Shown here: positions 31,987 through 43,887 of the stretch, piece by piece | Position numbering within the stretch: position 1 is the first letter of the stretch | Layout of the letters: each line of letters opens with the position of its first letter | NCBI RefSeq assembly: GCF_018446385.1 | Contig: NC_056003.1 | Coordinates: 21,945,198 to 22,009,197, forward strand | DNA: 64,000 nucleotides | Origin: Zingiber officinale | Taxonomy: Eukaryota > Streptophyta > Magnoliopsida > Zingiberales > Zingiberaceae | Direction: 5' to 3' | Position numbers and translations under genes: made by a program | Notes under the pieces: model-generated | Database searches by the model: none | What the model saw: the letters and a program-made list of their open reading frames with translations, nothing else | What the model was told of the DNA's origin: nothing

Positions 31987-33158
31987 TCAGTGTTTGTGTG
32001 CTCTAAGATCCAGTGTGATGTACAACCGTTTCACTGAACTGATGAACAACCTGCAGCAGTGCTTTTTCGTGAGTTATATGGAATAGAGCATTGGTATGAG
32101 ATAGTTCCTAAGACATACTCCCAAGGCACGTCGCCGGCGAGCATCCGGTCGCCTTCGTTGTCTTCGTAGAGAAGAATGTAGCTGGTAGGAATGGCCCCAT
32201 CCCGCTCATCCTCCTGCTTTGGGTTGTTCAAGCAGTTCACTAGTTTTCAGAAGAAAACAAAGACAGTATCAGACTCTATAAACGATAAAGTAGTGTCCAA
32301 AAGATGAGATTGTAGTTTACCAGAGAAAAAGTTGTGGAACATCTTCAGCAGGGCATGTGACAGTGAATTATAGCCATCATGGAGTTTGAGGTCAATCTTC
32401 CTACCCACCGTGCAACCATCCATGTTCACCTTTACAAACTTTGTCTGCCCTTCTTGGCTTTCACTTGCCATGCTCTCTTTATTTTCGACATGGATGTCCT
32501 CTGCCTTTGCCTCTGGAGCGGTCACTGACCCTGTTTGATTGTGAAACCCCAAGTTCCTTCGAAAGGCCCGGACTGGAGGCCAACCCACAACAGCTGAAGG
32601 ATGCTCATTTCTGATAATCTCTCCCAATTACAAGACGATTAGAGAAGATCAATGTGAAAGTTGCAAGATGAGATAGCAAAAAACAAGTGCAAAGAATTAT
32701 AATATATCAGAAGTTCTATAACCTCACTTTAGTACTCCACAACTCTGATATTCCTGAGCCATTTGCGAAAACTTATAGCTAGATCCTTAGTCTATTCTTC
32801 TTTTGTAAACATGCATAGATTTCTGAAAAATCTAGAGTATTGCTAAAGAGAACTTCATGGAGGGAAAAGGAAATCATTTGAACCTTGGGACTGTAGTTAA
32901 AGAAGGTTTCAGCTTCTGGTGTGCTTGCTCCAGAGCCGCGTTCTGCTGCCGGGCTGCCAGGCTCCAAGGGTGGACAAAGACCCCTGACGTCTCGTCGAAA
33001 CACCTCTTTGCTCCTGATTTACAACCATTCACTGGAGACATACCGAGCCTCAGCTCCAAGTTGTTTTCGCGGCCATCAGTCTCATTTTTGTCATCTTTAA
33101 CCTCTGTATCTAGGCTACTTCCGACCTCGTGAGGCGGTTGAATTGTCGCGGTCTTCAT
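31987..33158 (-). CDS. Aux/IAA transcriptional repressor (four exons)
   Basis: Nuclear auxin-response repressor that binds ARFs and is degraded through TIR1/AFB. Exons on the minus strand: 33158-32884, 32610-32321, 32239-32119 and 32050-31987. All junctions are GT...AG (AAG|GTT, CAG|AAA, CTG|GTAAAC, TAG|TG, GGA|GTATGT, CAG|GTT) and phases agree, giving 249 residues. Domain I EAR motif LELRLG lies at 34-39, the degron VGWPPVR at 100-106, and the PB1 domain from about 149 with the key Lys in FVKVNMDG (152) and the acidic YEDNEGD (213-219), then GDVPWELF. The last exon ends SVKRLYITLDLRAHKH, shorter than usual and lacking the common KSSD-like tail; a +1 frame remains open about 20 codons beyond, so a recent frameshift is possible. 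Which Aux/IAA member is unclear. Confidence 0.92.
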
Positions 33159-33199
33159 GCTGCTCTCTCTGGCTCACTTGAGGCGAGGTGAACTCGTTC

Positions 33200-33211
33200 T
33201 TTATAAATATT
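33200..33211 (-). promoter_or_regulatory. TATA box of the Aux/IAA gene
   Basis: The minus strand reads ATATTTATAAAG about 43-53 bases upstream of the ATG, implying a very short 5' UTR. No canonical TGTCTC auxin element was seen in the next 800 bases. Confidence 0.6.
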
Positions 33212-35214
33212 GGACCTTTAATTAGGAGGTGAGAAAAATGTGATGGAATGATGGTAGATGTAAGGGAAGGCAGGGATTGCTGTGGCTACTTAAGTGGAAT
33301 GGTGGGACTCAAAACATGATGACACTTGAGAAATGTAAACGACTTTGCTTTGTGGGGTTGAAGGGAGATGCTTTTCTCTACTTTCTACTTCTCTACCCAT
33401 CCATTCCATTCATCATTTGGCTCAGTGGATGTGCTTCCACCTTATCAATTATATATCAAAATTTATGAACAGATAAAAACCTCATCATGGCTGTTTAATC
33501 AAGTAATGAAAACTTGCATAGCTTTTTTTTTTATTAGATTCTTCTCTTGTGATTATCATGATGATACAATAAAACTTGTGATTAACTTTGAAAAAAATGG
33601 GAATTGTTGCGGTGCATCATCTTTAACACTTTTTCTTGTCATATAAAGAGGACAGTACATCACTTGAAGATCCTCCTTGAGCGGATGATATAAAGTTCTC
33701 TCATGGAGGTAACAACAAAATAGAAGTTCAAGCTGTAATCATGGCGTTCTAAAGTGCAAAGCAATCATCTAGACCATATATTTCCTCTAGGCATGACAAG
33801 CAACCACCATAGATTCATGAATTTTCAGTGTGGTTTTTAGTCTGATCGGAAGGTCGACAGTCCAGGCTAGATTTTCCTTGAATGGTAGAATGAATTGAAG
33901 ATGAATCCAATTCAAACATAGACAGAGAGATGAAAGAAAACCAGGTTCTCAAGACTAACTTTTTTTTTGACTTGGTAAGAAGTCGACAGTCTAGTTATTA
34001 CAGGAATGCTGGGGTAGATGGCAACCACCAGGGCAATTCAGCTCACTAGTTGAGCAGATAGACACGGTATCGAAGGAGCCGAAAAGGTCGCAGAGTCATG
34101 AGTACTTGTCTGACAAAAGAATTGCGGCTTGTGATGGGATGTTGAGGTAGTGCAACTCAAGCAGAGTGGTGGTATCCTACATCTCAAAGTGGTGGCACAA
34201 GATGAGAATTTGAGTGGAGTGGTAGTGTCCAAGGCCAAGAAAAGGTCACCATCTCAAGCTATCCAAATGGAAAAGGAGTGATGGATGCTCTTTTTGCTCA
34301 TGCAAGGTCCTTGTCAAAAGACACACTGATGTTCTCTCTTGGCATAATGATGGGGATGATTGTGTTCCTCAATAATTTTAAGTACCATCTCAAAGAAAAA
34401 GACAGAAGGGTACGGTATTTAACCATTAGTTTCTTCATCATCCCAATCTATGAACTTAGTTTCAAATCCTTCGCGAGCAGGCAGTGGAAATGAACTGAAA
34501 CAAGAAAAGAAAAAGGAAAACTTGAAAGATACATAATCAGTGATATTGTTCCATCTTTAGGTCCACTCATACCCCTGCGTATATTTGCATGCTAACAGGC
34601 TCTCCATGCCTTCGGAACTTCATCGTGCTAAGAAGCTTTTTTGCTTTTAGGTCTTCTATGCTTAGAGACTCTCTGTGTTAGGAAATTCATCATTGACCTA
34701 CTAAAACTTCAAATTGATAATAATCCGGTTCTATGTCATCTTGGGTTTTCGTGCGCCAAGTATCTTGTCCTTGACATAGTTGAACTTTCTCATAATAAGT
34801 ATCCGGTCTTCATCAACTTAAACTTCAATTATTGTACTTACAATATGTATCACCTTGCTCTACATCTTCACACTTGACATGTTGATTTAAATGCCTGCAT
34901 AATATAAAACTGTAAACATTTACAGTGATTCTTTGCTAATCTTGTTCTTTGTGTTTATCGTTTGAAGGACAAATACAAAATTGAACAACCCTTTCGATTC
35001 ATGAACAAAATCCACTCAGGTTTGGATGTTCTCTTGCAAGAAAAGAAAACAACAACCTCTCTACCCTTTTTTCTTTGGACATAATATAATGGCACAAATG
35101 TGGGGAAAGTGGCTAGTTTTAGTAAATGTTCACATTTTCCACTACCAATACCTCCTATTCATCTAAGTCAACTCACAAAAATTATATTAGAACATTCAAT
35201 TCATACATGAAGAA
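33212..35214. other. Upstream region of Aux/IAA; no further gene seen
   Basis: Scattered short frames only (33277-33468, 34278-34493, 34641-34877) without domains or codon bias. The sequence looks single-copy within the window. Confidence 0.45.
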
Positions 35215-35410
35215 AAATTGTTCAAGCGACAGTAAACATATTGAGCGATTAATGCTAAGAAAGTTATTACACTTTACATAGCCGCTCTTCAAGACAAGTT
35301 TAGAGACATCAATATCTTGTATTTACCCCAGATTAAATCATTTGCATCAAAACAACATCTCTAATCCTTCATAATGATTATTATATCAAGAGCATGTTCA
35401 AAGGATACAT
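35215..35410. repeat. Paralogue of 48155-48510 without the SINE (empty site)
   Basis: The order GTTCAAGCGACAG...GAGCGATTAATGCTAAGAAAG then TTACAC...ATAGCCGCTCTTCA...AGAGACATCAAT matches the flanks of the SINE at 48204-48355 without the insert. The region 35400-35700 continues weakly. Confidence 0.75.
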
Positions 35411-35949
35411 AGTAAATTTTGAAAGAATATTCATCAAATTAAAGACAATGCCTTTTTTTTGGTAAACTTGATTAGATCATTTGGATCTGAAAAATGGATA
35501 GTAAGACAAAATGAATAGCTAGGGGAATGCATAATGGACTATTATCACTAGTCATACTAAAACTGCCTAAGCACATGACTCAAGAGTAGCAGAGAAATAA
35601 ATTATTATAATGAGCAGTACCAGCCTAATCCAAAAGGATAGGTTGTCTATACTACTGCATGCAGTATTTAAATCAATACCTAGCATCCTACTATGAAGAC
35701 AATTAATAATTATGTACTCAACTTTTTATAAAAAAATCCTCTATTTAAGATTCATGTCTATGAATCTTAGTGTTTATATGTACTAGGGAGCATAGTCCTT
35801 ATAGTAGAAGGATTTTGAAATGGATCAAGCTTGTTTCTTGTTTGGTCCTGCCCGCGAACATTGATGAGTGAATCACTGAGTTGGCTCTGTTGCCAACTTA
35901 ATTTATAATCATCGAATGACAACGAGGATGAAGACGTAGCTGGTGTAGA
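35411..35949. other. Unassigned spacer
   Basis: A/T-rich, no gene recognised. Confidence 0.4.
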
Positions 35950-36560
35950 TATCGATAGCCGGCTAGAGGGGGTGAATATCCTGTAATAGAATTTTAGAAC
36001 TTCTCTTACTGCTTATATAGCAAGGACAAATACACGTTAATTAAGTAAAAAGAAAAACATAAATTAAAAGAAGAGACACAACGAATTTACTTGGTTTGCA
36101 ACTGGTGAGATTGCTAATCTAAGACAGTAGAAGCTCAACTAGAAGATCTCCTTTATGAAGGTGGAGTAGCCTTTTACAGACGTTAAAGTATAATGAAATT
36201 AAAACAGAAATATAAAATGAAATACAAGTGTGTTAGTCTAAACTTCGAGGACCTAAACTCTATTTATAGTTCACTAGTCGAAGTTAGCTATTGGTTGATG
36301 TGGCAGTTCCCGAGCGCCTGGACGTGGTCACCTAAATCCACTCCGCAACGACTCTTTGCCAATGACTTATCGATTCCCAGACACTTGGACCCAATCAGGG
36401 CATTTGGAGTTGACTGATGTTCACTCTTGTGTTGATCCTCACTATAATGGCTCAAACTCGCTGACTTGGTCTGGATTGCTCCGAGTGCCTAGACCTGGCC
36501 CAAGCGCTTGGACAAAGTCAACTCAGTGTTGACTTTTCAACCTTTAGATCTAATTTATAG
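35950..36560 (-). repeat. Decayed copia LTR
   Basis: The end GATAGCCGGCTAGAGGGGGTG (read on plus) is the R/U5 signature shared with E, D and the solo LTRs (ATTCACCCCCCTCTAG). A TATA box lies at 36260-36269 (minus CTATAAATAG) within AACT/AGTT arms. Upstream in U3 are GCGCCTGGAC / GCGCTTGGAC words, remnants of a palindrome array. No primer site or duplication found. Confidence 0.65.
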
Positions 36561-36699
36561 GGCTCTGCCCAAATGACTTTTTTAACCTTTAGATTTGATT
36601 ATCTTGGGTTGGTCTCTAAAGTAAAGTTGTAGATATTGAAATTATTTAACTTTTAATAGGTTACACAACCTGTGTGTTCAACCTAAGTGAAAGTTATGG

Positions 36700-37632
36700 T
36701 CATTTTACTTTTGGTCTACAGTGTTGAAAATTCTAGAATTCAACACGGTCATGCCTAAAAGGCATGACCGGGCTATGAAACACATTGGAAAGGCTTTGAA
36801 ATTCATATGGCCATGTTTTTTAACATGGTCTGGCTGTGTTGGATGCTTTTGGCTCAATTTTAACATCATTTAGGGTCTAATTTCATTCATAGATGAGGCA
36901 CGACCATGCCCAGAAGTCACAACCATGATGTGAAAGCCACTGGATGGAAGGTACGACTGTACCTTTTGGCATGACCTGCCCTTGGGAACCTGTAGAAGGA
37001 AAGCACGATCGTGTCCAATGACATTGCCTTGGCGTGGAACTTATTGTTGAGATGAAGGCATGACCGTGCCTTTTGGGCACGACCTGCTCGTGGAAGGCTA
37101 CAACAAGAGACATAGCTATGTCTTTTGGCACGGCCGGGCCATGGGATGTTCTGGAAATGAGGCATGACCATGCCTCTGGGGTACATCTTGCTCGTGGGAA
37201 GCTATGGAAATGAGACACGACCATGTCAAAAGACATAGCTCTGGTATTGGCTCTACTGGAGCGAGACATGAATATGCCTTTGGGCACATCGTGCAGTGCA
37301 TACTTCTATAAATGCTATGGGGATGGCTCCTGGTTGACATGGCCATGTCTCATGAGACACGACCATGTCAACTAGAAGAGCATGGTCGTGCCAAGGGATG
37401 TGACCATGTTTGCTGTTTTTCCTCCAAAGTTGCTCCAATGTTCATTTTTGCATCGTTATCACTCCAAAATGCGTTCTGTCGATGAAAATAAGAATAAAAC
37501 ATATCTCCAAACAAAAGAGTAATTATGCTGATATAATGATGAAATAGGGTGTGATAATATAAATTATGCTCAAGAAATAAAAGTAAATGTCTATCAAACA
37601 ATGTATAAAGACATATAATCTGCGCACATCAA
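36700..37632 (-). repeat. Decayed LTR of the gypsy family seen at 2184-3837
   Basis: Starts TGATGTGCGCAGATTATA at 37632 on the minus strand. The following region shares the spacer with the 3837 LTR, and 36741-37410 is full of CACGGTCGTG / CATGGCCATG palindromes. The best is GGTCATGCC-TAAAA-GGCATGACC (36747-36769), a perfect 9-bp stem. The R/U5 half is missing. Confidence 0.75.
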
Positions 37633-37639
37633 TATGTCT

Positions 37640-38060
37640 GGTGGCACTAGTATTGATCCACTATTATCGTAGATTTGAACTAACTAGATTCAGTTTAGAG
37701 ACCATAGCATAGAGGTCATTCATTTTTGGTCCCTCGTTCAAGTTGGTCTTCTGCTTCTTCTTCAGCTTTCTACACTCCGAAGATTTGTGATACTTGGTTA
37801 TAGTTGAAGCACTTTTTAAAGAATTTCTTCTAGTTTATGCCTCTTCTAGTCCCATCTTAGAAGACTTAGGATTCTTTCGTTTTGAGGTTTGACTATGCTC
37901 GACTATGTTGACTTTTACAGTAGCCTCAGAGAACAACTTTCTCTCTAAACTCTTATTGTCTTTCTCAATTTGAAGTCTAACAATGAGTTCTTTTACATTC
38001 ATCTCCTTTTTCTTGTGCTTCAGATAGTTCTTGAAATCCTTTCAGTCGGGAGCTAGCTGG
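37640..38060 (-). pseudogene. Copia Gag / zinc-knuckle fragment (copia A family)
   Basis: Minus translation gives FKNYLKHKKKEMNVKELIV, EKDNKSLERKLFSEATVKVN, then KYHKSSECRKLKKKQKTNLNE and a decayed protease start WINTSATRHI, co-linear with copia A gag-protease (14400-14050). Stops are frequent and the knuckle has lost its first cysteines. The gypsy LTR remnant abuts it on the left; on the right it joins LTR sequence directly, so the first half of gag is deleted. Confidence 0.8.
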
Positions 38061-38522
38061 TTGACTGCCCGAGTTGGGAAGAAGTTGCAGTATCACCTGA
38101 GTTAATGTCGAGTGCAACTGAATCAGGAATAGAGTGCTCTTGAGTGGAGAATGAGTCTCCCAAGTGTTCTTTATATAGGAGCGTCTCCCCATTGGAGATG
38201 TTAAATGACCGATTAAATCTATATCCCCTTTGGATGGGTTGATCCTCTTGGGCAAATTTTGTCTCGATCGATCTGGCATTCGATGCTCATAGGTCGTGTT
38301 CACATATGAGTTAACTTGGTTCGGTACAATCTAGACCCTAGATTTGTACCCCCTACGCACCCACAAAGAGAACATCTCTTAATGCATTTGTTCACATCAT
38401 ATATGCATGTACAATAATATAAATCAACCAACTAACCTTTGAACTACCAATGTGGAACTAAAGCTCCATATACAATGAAGTCCTCTCCCTCCACCTCTAG
38501 ATATCCATTCAAAATTTTAACA
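38061..38522 (-). repeat. Copia A-family LTR fragment
   Basis: Shares with the copia A LTR the blocks around the TATA region (CTTTATATAGGAG near 38170), the CTTGGGCAAATTTTG segment (38248), and the distal U3 to the start at 38522 (TGTTAAAATTTTG). Confidence 0.7.
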
Positions 38523-39263
38523 TTAGATTCATCTTGTATTTTTTATATGTGTGTTAAGTGTGCACATTGTATAGGTTGAATGAAAGTTCAAGAGGTTAAG
38601 GATAACCAAGAGTTTGACAGGAGGTTAAAGGCCCATGAGGTCAAGGTTAACTAATCTTGGTAGAATGATTGAAATCCCAAATGTCAAGATCCACTAGGAG
38701 CTTTGCAAAACTCACATGATCAAGTGAATTATTGATTTTTACTAGTCTAGATGTTCAAAATTAGGTGAACTTGAAGGCAAGGTGAAGGATGATCTCAAGC
38801 AAATTTGGAGAGCTTAATGCATATGAGACATTAAAGACCTAACAAGATGGACTCATTGGTGAGAAACATCAATGAAGGCGAAGGCTTGAAGATGTATAAG
38901 TTGAAAAAGTATAAGAGACTATAATCTTGGTGGAGAGTCTACATACACTGATGTATTATCAAAAAATAAATGTTCAAGGTCATTGTCATCATTTCATCTT
39001 AATCTCAAGTTGAGTTAGGATCCTTGACCCAATTCATCCAATTGAGGACAATTTTAAGTTGACTTAAGTATTGAACTATAAGTGTTCAACTTAATAACAA
39101 AAAGCTATGTTTTATCTTAAATTGATGGGAAGTAGGTTTAATCGACTAAGAGTTGTCAAGCCAACTAGCTAGTAGATTTCTCAAAATAGGATGCTTTCTA
39201 TTGGGAATGAGTAGACTAGATATTTGTTCCTTATTGTCAAATCAAACTCAGTTTACTCTATAA
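38523..39263. other. Unassigned, LTR-like spacer
   Basis: Reads like U3 of an old LTR (TTGAATGAAAGTTCAAG, AGGTCAAGG words) but no boundary can be given. Confidence 0.35.
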
Positions 39264-39678
39264 GGGCATCTACAATACTTGTTTTTATTAGGTTTTTTCT
39301 TTTTAAAACCTGTGTCAAAAACCTGGCCACCATTGTGGCCAGATTTTTGTTTTTTTCCAGTAAAACTTGGGTTTAATTTATCGAACCTAGGTTTTTTACT
39401 TTTGGTGGGCCCTAGTAAAATTAATTATTAATTTTTTAAGATAATTTAATTACGTTTTCAGTTTTTTTTGCCTTGATTTTCAAACGTTCATTTGTTTTTT
39501 TTACAAACGTTCATTTTTTTTCAACATTCATTGTTTTTTGAACATTGATAACATTTATTTATTTTTCTAATGGTCACCAATTTTAGATTATATATATCTA
39601 TCCTCTCTTATAACATTTTCTCATTCTTCCTACACCCATTCTTATTTTTTATAATCCATTTCATCCTTTATTCTTTTG

Positions 39679-40862
39679 AAATGGATCCAAATTATAGTGG
39701 AGGTTTTAGAATTTTTTTTCACTTCTGAAAATGCAACTTCGTAAAGTTCACATAATCGTCCCGATGTTCAATATTCTCAATTTTCTACTTTCACACACTA
39801 TCCTCAAAATTTTTTAAATGTTCCATACATTCCATAATTTTCTCCAAGTTTTTAAAGTTCTCAAAACTTGTCGACTCCTTTAAGTAATGCCTCTCAACCT
39901 TCATTTTATATGTATCCTTCCGAATATTGACAGTCTACGGCAAGTCAATTTGTAATGTCACCCCCTTCTTATGGAATTTCTTCTCCATAATACTCATTCA
40001 TGCTCTTAGATGAATCAAGAAGGGCTACAATAGATGTATCAGGGACCGACAAAGAATCAATAACACCATTTAAGGTTCCAGAGTTTAGCAATGAAGGGTG
40101 TTTGGGTGTGTGTAACATCAAATGTGCAAAGTGGTCAATGGACGAAGAGATACACCTTGCAAATGCATGTATCAATATTAGCACCGATCCAATCATCTGT
40201 AATGATCAAAAGGAATAAACTTTCTGGAAATGAATCGCGGATTGCTACAAAAGTATCGGCTTAATGGATTTGTGGAGCGACCTTGGGTGAAGGTAAAATC
40301 ACATTTCTATAGGCTCCATCCAATAGCGAATGAATTTACAACAATATATAATAACTTTTATACATATCGTGAAAGCGGGTGGAGTGAAGAGGATGTGCTC
40401 ATGAGAGCATATAAAATGTGACAGGAAAATCATTGCAACAACTCCTTCAACTATGAACATGTTTGACGAGTTCTCAGAGATTGCGAGAAATATGCTTCGC
40501 AGAGAGTTGGTCATCGTTCTAACAAACAATCCAAGACCTCATAATCAAGAGGGCATACATCCTCATCCAATCCAGATGCTCCTATCGACGTAGATGATTG
40601 TGAAGTTCATACTCGTCCAATGGGACAAAAGACAGTGAAAAGAAAGGGTAAATCCAAAATTAGAGACATTGATGATGTGAAATTTGATAATAAATGACAA
40701 AAATGGGAAGAATTACAAAGAGAACGAATTGAGATGCAAAAGCATGAGATGATAATGAAGGAGTATGAAATCTTTATGAAGAATACTAATGGAATGACAG
40801 AAGATCAGCTTAAGTTACATTCTAAATTTTGTGAAAATATTAAAAAGAAATATGGTATTTAG
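39679..40862 (+). pseudogene. Harbinger ORF1 (Myb/SANT-like DNA-binding, NAM-associated C-terminus)
   Basis: In PIF/Harbinger elements this protein binds the ends and brings the transposase into the nucleus. A start ATGGATCCAAATTATAGTGG lies at 39679. After frameshifts, the trihelix/SANT block is clear at 40119-40215 (AKWSMDEEIHLANACINIST, DPIICNDQKE), continuing VKSHFYRLHPIANEFTTIYN and GWSEEDVLMRAY (40290-40420). The C-terminal helical tail with QKWEELQRERIEMQKHEM ends at a stop at 40860-40862. At least six stops or frameshifts break it. Confidence 0.85.
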
Positions 40863-41300
40863 TGGATATTTTTAAAATTATCTTTATAAAATTTGTTAAT
40901 TTTATTTCATCCGTGTAATTTATTTTTATCTATATTAATGTTATTTGTATTGAAATGAGTTTCCTAAAACTTGGAGAAATAATTGACCGTTATAACTAAA
41001 GAATCGGTTTAAAAATAGCCGTTAACAAACTACAGATGGATAAAATTGATCGTTGTTAAAGTAGTCATTATAAAACTAGCCGGTTTAAAAATATTCGTTA
41101 CAAATTAATTGTTATAAAAATAACCCTTACAAACTAGCTGTTATAAAACTAACCATTACAAATACCTCTATATATTCATGTATAGAAGCTAGAATCTTTC
41201 ATTTTACTAACATTGTCTTCTCAAACCATATTGATAGTATTCATTTATTTCAAATATCTCACGATCTCAATCGCTCTAGGCATTCTATTCTTCATGATCT

Positions 41301-43360
41301 ATGGAGAAATTTTTTGACAGATTCAGATGATGACATGGATCAAATGATGCTACTAAAGCATGAAGAAAAAAAGTTCTAGAAACTCAAAGTTCTTTTGGCA
41401 GAACTCATAGAAGGTATTTAAATCGAGATCGTGAAGTCGGACATGATCGTCTCTTGAATGATTACTTCTCTGATCAACCGGTATATCCTGATGAAGTATT
41501 CTAACGGTGATTTCGGATGTGAAGAGAGCTATTCCTTAGCATAGTCAATGCCTTACGACATCATTTAGAATATTTTAAATAGAGGGTTGATATAGCGGGA
41601 AGACGTGGTTTGTCACCCCTTCAGAAATGCATGGCCATTATCTGTCAATTGGCATATGGATCCCCTGCTGACATTTGTGATGAATACCTATACATAGGTG
41701 AAATAATTGCTCTAGATTGCTTGGTCAACTTTTTGTTGGAGCAATCTGGGTACCCTAGGTTTTGATGTTTGGTCAAAGATTTAAGTTAGGTTTATTGTTG
41801 TATTTGATATCCATTGTGAGTGTGCAGGATATAGGTATAACAAAGAAAGTCCAAGGGTGATCTTGGCAAAGGAGGAAAGTCCAAGGATGAGTCTTGGCGA
41901 TGTAAGTCCAAGTATGTAGTCTTGGCAACGTAAGTCCAAATGTGACTTGGCAATGGATGAAGTCCTGGAGGCGCAACCTCTTGGCAAAGGAAGACCCAAC
42001 AACAATGACAAGGCCGATGGAAGTTCCAGAAGGTAAGACGTGAAGGATGGGGAGACATCCGAGGGGCACAAGGCTGATGGAGGAGGCTAGAAGGCTAGGT
42101 CTAGGTTGGTCAGGCGAGGACGAGTGCTGAGTGAATGTACTCGGAGATTAAATCCTAGGATTAGGGTTTTACTGTAGTAGTACTGTAGTAGTCGACTGGT
42201 GTTTTTATCAATCGACTGGTGTGGTCGACTGAGAGCGAACAGAATGCTTCTGTTCATTCGGTTCAGTCGACTGATGGAAGTATCAGTCAATTGGTATCGA
42301 GCCTTTGGGTTGTAACGGTCGAATCTCCACAGAGGGCAGTCGACTGGTAGGCGGGGTTTTCCAACTCGTTGTCTATATAATAAAGCATTGAAACCTTAGT
42401 TAAGATTGACAAAATTAGTGGTGGTTAACCCTAATTAGAGTCTTCAAGTACCCAAGTGATCTACCGTGCTTGTACGAGGTTGTGGCGAGGTTTCTCCACT
42501 CATAAGGAGCTACTCGAGCTAGCCGGAGGTTTTTCGGGGAGTCATCCACCGACGGATCGGGATCGTCCACCTTACGGACAGCCGTGGAGTAAGAGTAAGT
42601 GATCTTCGAACCACGTTACATAAACGTGTTAGAGGTTTGATTGTCTTGGTTATTGCCTCTAGGTTTAGTTTTCTATTTGTTAGATTTATTTTGTATTTTC
42701 GCTGTGCACTAACAAGCGTAGGAAGCGATGATTTGGGTGAGGCGCTATTCACCCCCCTCTAGTGGACGTCAAGGTCCCAACACTTTTGTCAGTGTGTGAT
42801 TGAAGTATTTGGGCCATAATACTTAAAAGGACCTAATGTTTTTGACATCTAACGTTTGCTTGAAATGTATGAATAGAGACATGACTTTCCTAGTATGTTA
42901 GGTAGCCTTAATTGTATGCATTGGGAATGAAGAAATTGCCCTGTTTCTTGGAAAGACCAGTTTACTTTAGGCAATCATGGGATCCCAACAATTGTGCTTG
43001 AAGCAGTTGCAGTCTACAGACTTATGGATATGACATGCTTTTTTTTGGAATCGTAGAGTCACATAATAATATCAATGTGCTTAACGAATCACCTTTATTC
43101 AATGAAGTTCTATAAGGAAATTCATGAGAGATTAATTTTATAATACATGACGCACAATATACAAAAGGGTACTATTTAACTAATGGGATTTACCCAGAAT
43201 GAGTTACTTTTGTTAAGAGCTTTTCGTGCTTCCAAGATTCTAAGAGAAAAATGTTCAAACAAAGACAAGAAGCTACAAGAAAGGACGTCGAGCAAGCATT
43301 TGGAGTGTTCCTGTTGCCTATTTGTCAGCATGAATCAAACATAGGAATAAAGCGGTAACC
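41301..43360 (+). pseudogene. Harbinger DDE transposase (DDE_Tnp4 type), split by a solo LTR
   Basis: The cut-and-paste nuclease of the element. Starts near 41301; DREVGHDRLLNDYFSDQPVYPDEVF (shortened marker: DYFSDQPVYPDEVF) lies at 41430-41500, then LSPLQKCT- and QLAYGSPADICDEYL-like text near 41620-41695. The frame is interrupted after LVNF by the solo LTR and resumes at 42783 with CQCVIEVFGP, GSLNCMHWE, GIPTIVLEAVA, NNINVLNESPLFNEVL and KDVEQAFGVF. The first catalytic Asp (normally SLDCMHW) and the second (normally NNDINVL) are both Asn; the Glu of DVE remains. With stops and the LTR it cannot be active. Confidence 0.9.
41734..42782 (+). repeat. Solo copia LTR (family TGTTGGAGCAATC), second copy
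   Basis: 1049 bp, TGTTGGAGCA...GGTCCCAACA, with perfect target duplications CTTTT (41729-41733 and 42783-42787). GTCGACTG palindromes lie at 42189-42340, followed by TATA box CTATATAATA near 42373. The minisatellite is shorter than in the 25178 copy. Confidence 0.95.
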
Positions 43361-43363
43361 ACT

Positions 43364-43887
43364 TGTTAGGATGTATACTATAAGTTTAGTTTTTGTATGA
43401 ACATCTATTTTGAAATATTTTAAAATGAGAATCACTTTGGTCAAATGTTTGCATTATGTATATATATATATATATATATATATCAATACAGTTATCCATT
43501 TAATTTATATTGTAGATAACATGGTGTATGGTGCCACACAGAAGATCATGTCATCGATTCCTTATAAACTATAAATAGTAGCTCACAACCAAGATGGATA
43601 GGGGTAAACCATTGGAACGGTTGTAGTGTAATTTGGTATTAGTTTGTCTTAACTATAAAATTACACTAGTACAATATGTGTGTATTGAGCAGGACCGTTT
43701 GAGGTTGTTCGATTTGTATTGACTACATAAGAGAACAGAACCTCTATTATTATGGATGTGCACCCTCTTAATCCTGATATAATAACAAGCACGTATACTT
43801 AGTATTTATTTATTTAACTTATCAATGGGTGAGATTTATTCGTTAAATCAATAGGTCCGATGAGTTGAGAGATAGTATTATTTATAT
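43364..43887 (+). repeat. Copia LTR (family TGTTGGAGTGTATAC), left part of a split copy
   Basis: Starts TGTTAGGATGTATACTATAAG at 43364 and runs parallel to the solo LTR at 43888 for 520 bases, then is interrupted by it. An (AT)n tract lies at 43456-43484. The remainder is 46282-47464. Confidence 0.8.
43456..43484. repeat. (AT)n microsatellite
   Basis: About 14 uninterrupted AT units, absent from the sister LTR. Confidence 0.95.

Larger units (their letters stand above)
39264..43363 (+). mobile_element. PIF/Harbinger DNA transposon, dead and 3'-truncated
   Basis: The left terminus GGGCATCTACAATAC at 39264 is preceded by TAA, the superfamily's target duplication. Two decayed genes follow in the usual order, a Myb/SANT-like ORF1 and a DDE transposase. 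A solo LTR (41734-42782) splits the transposase and a copia LTR starts at 43364 before the right terminus, so no right TIR is seen. Confidence 0.88.
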
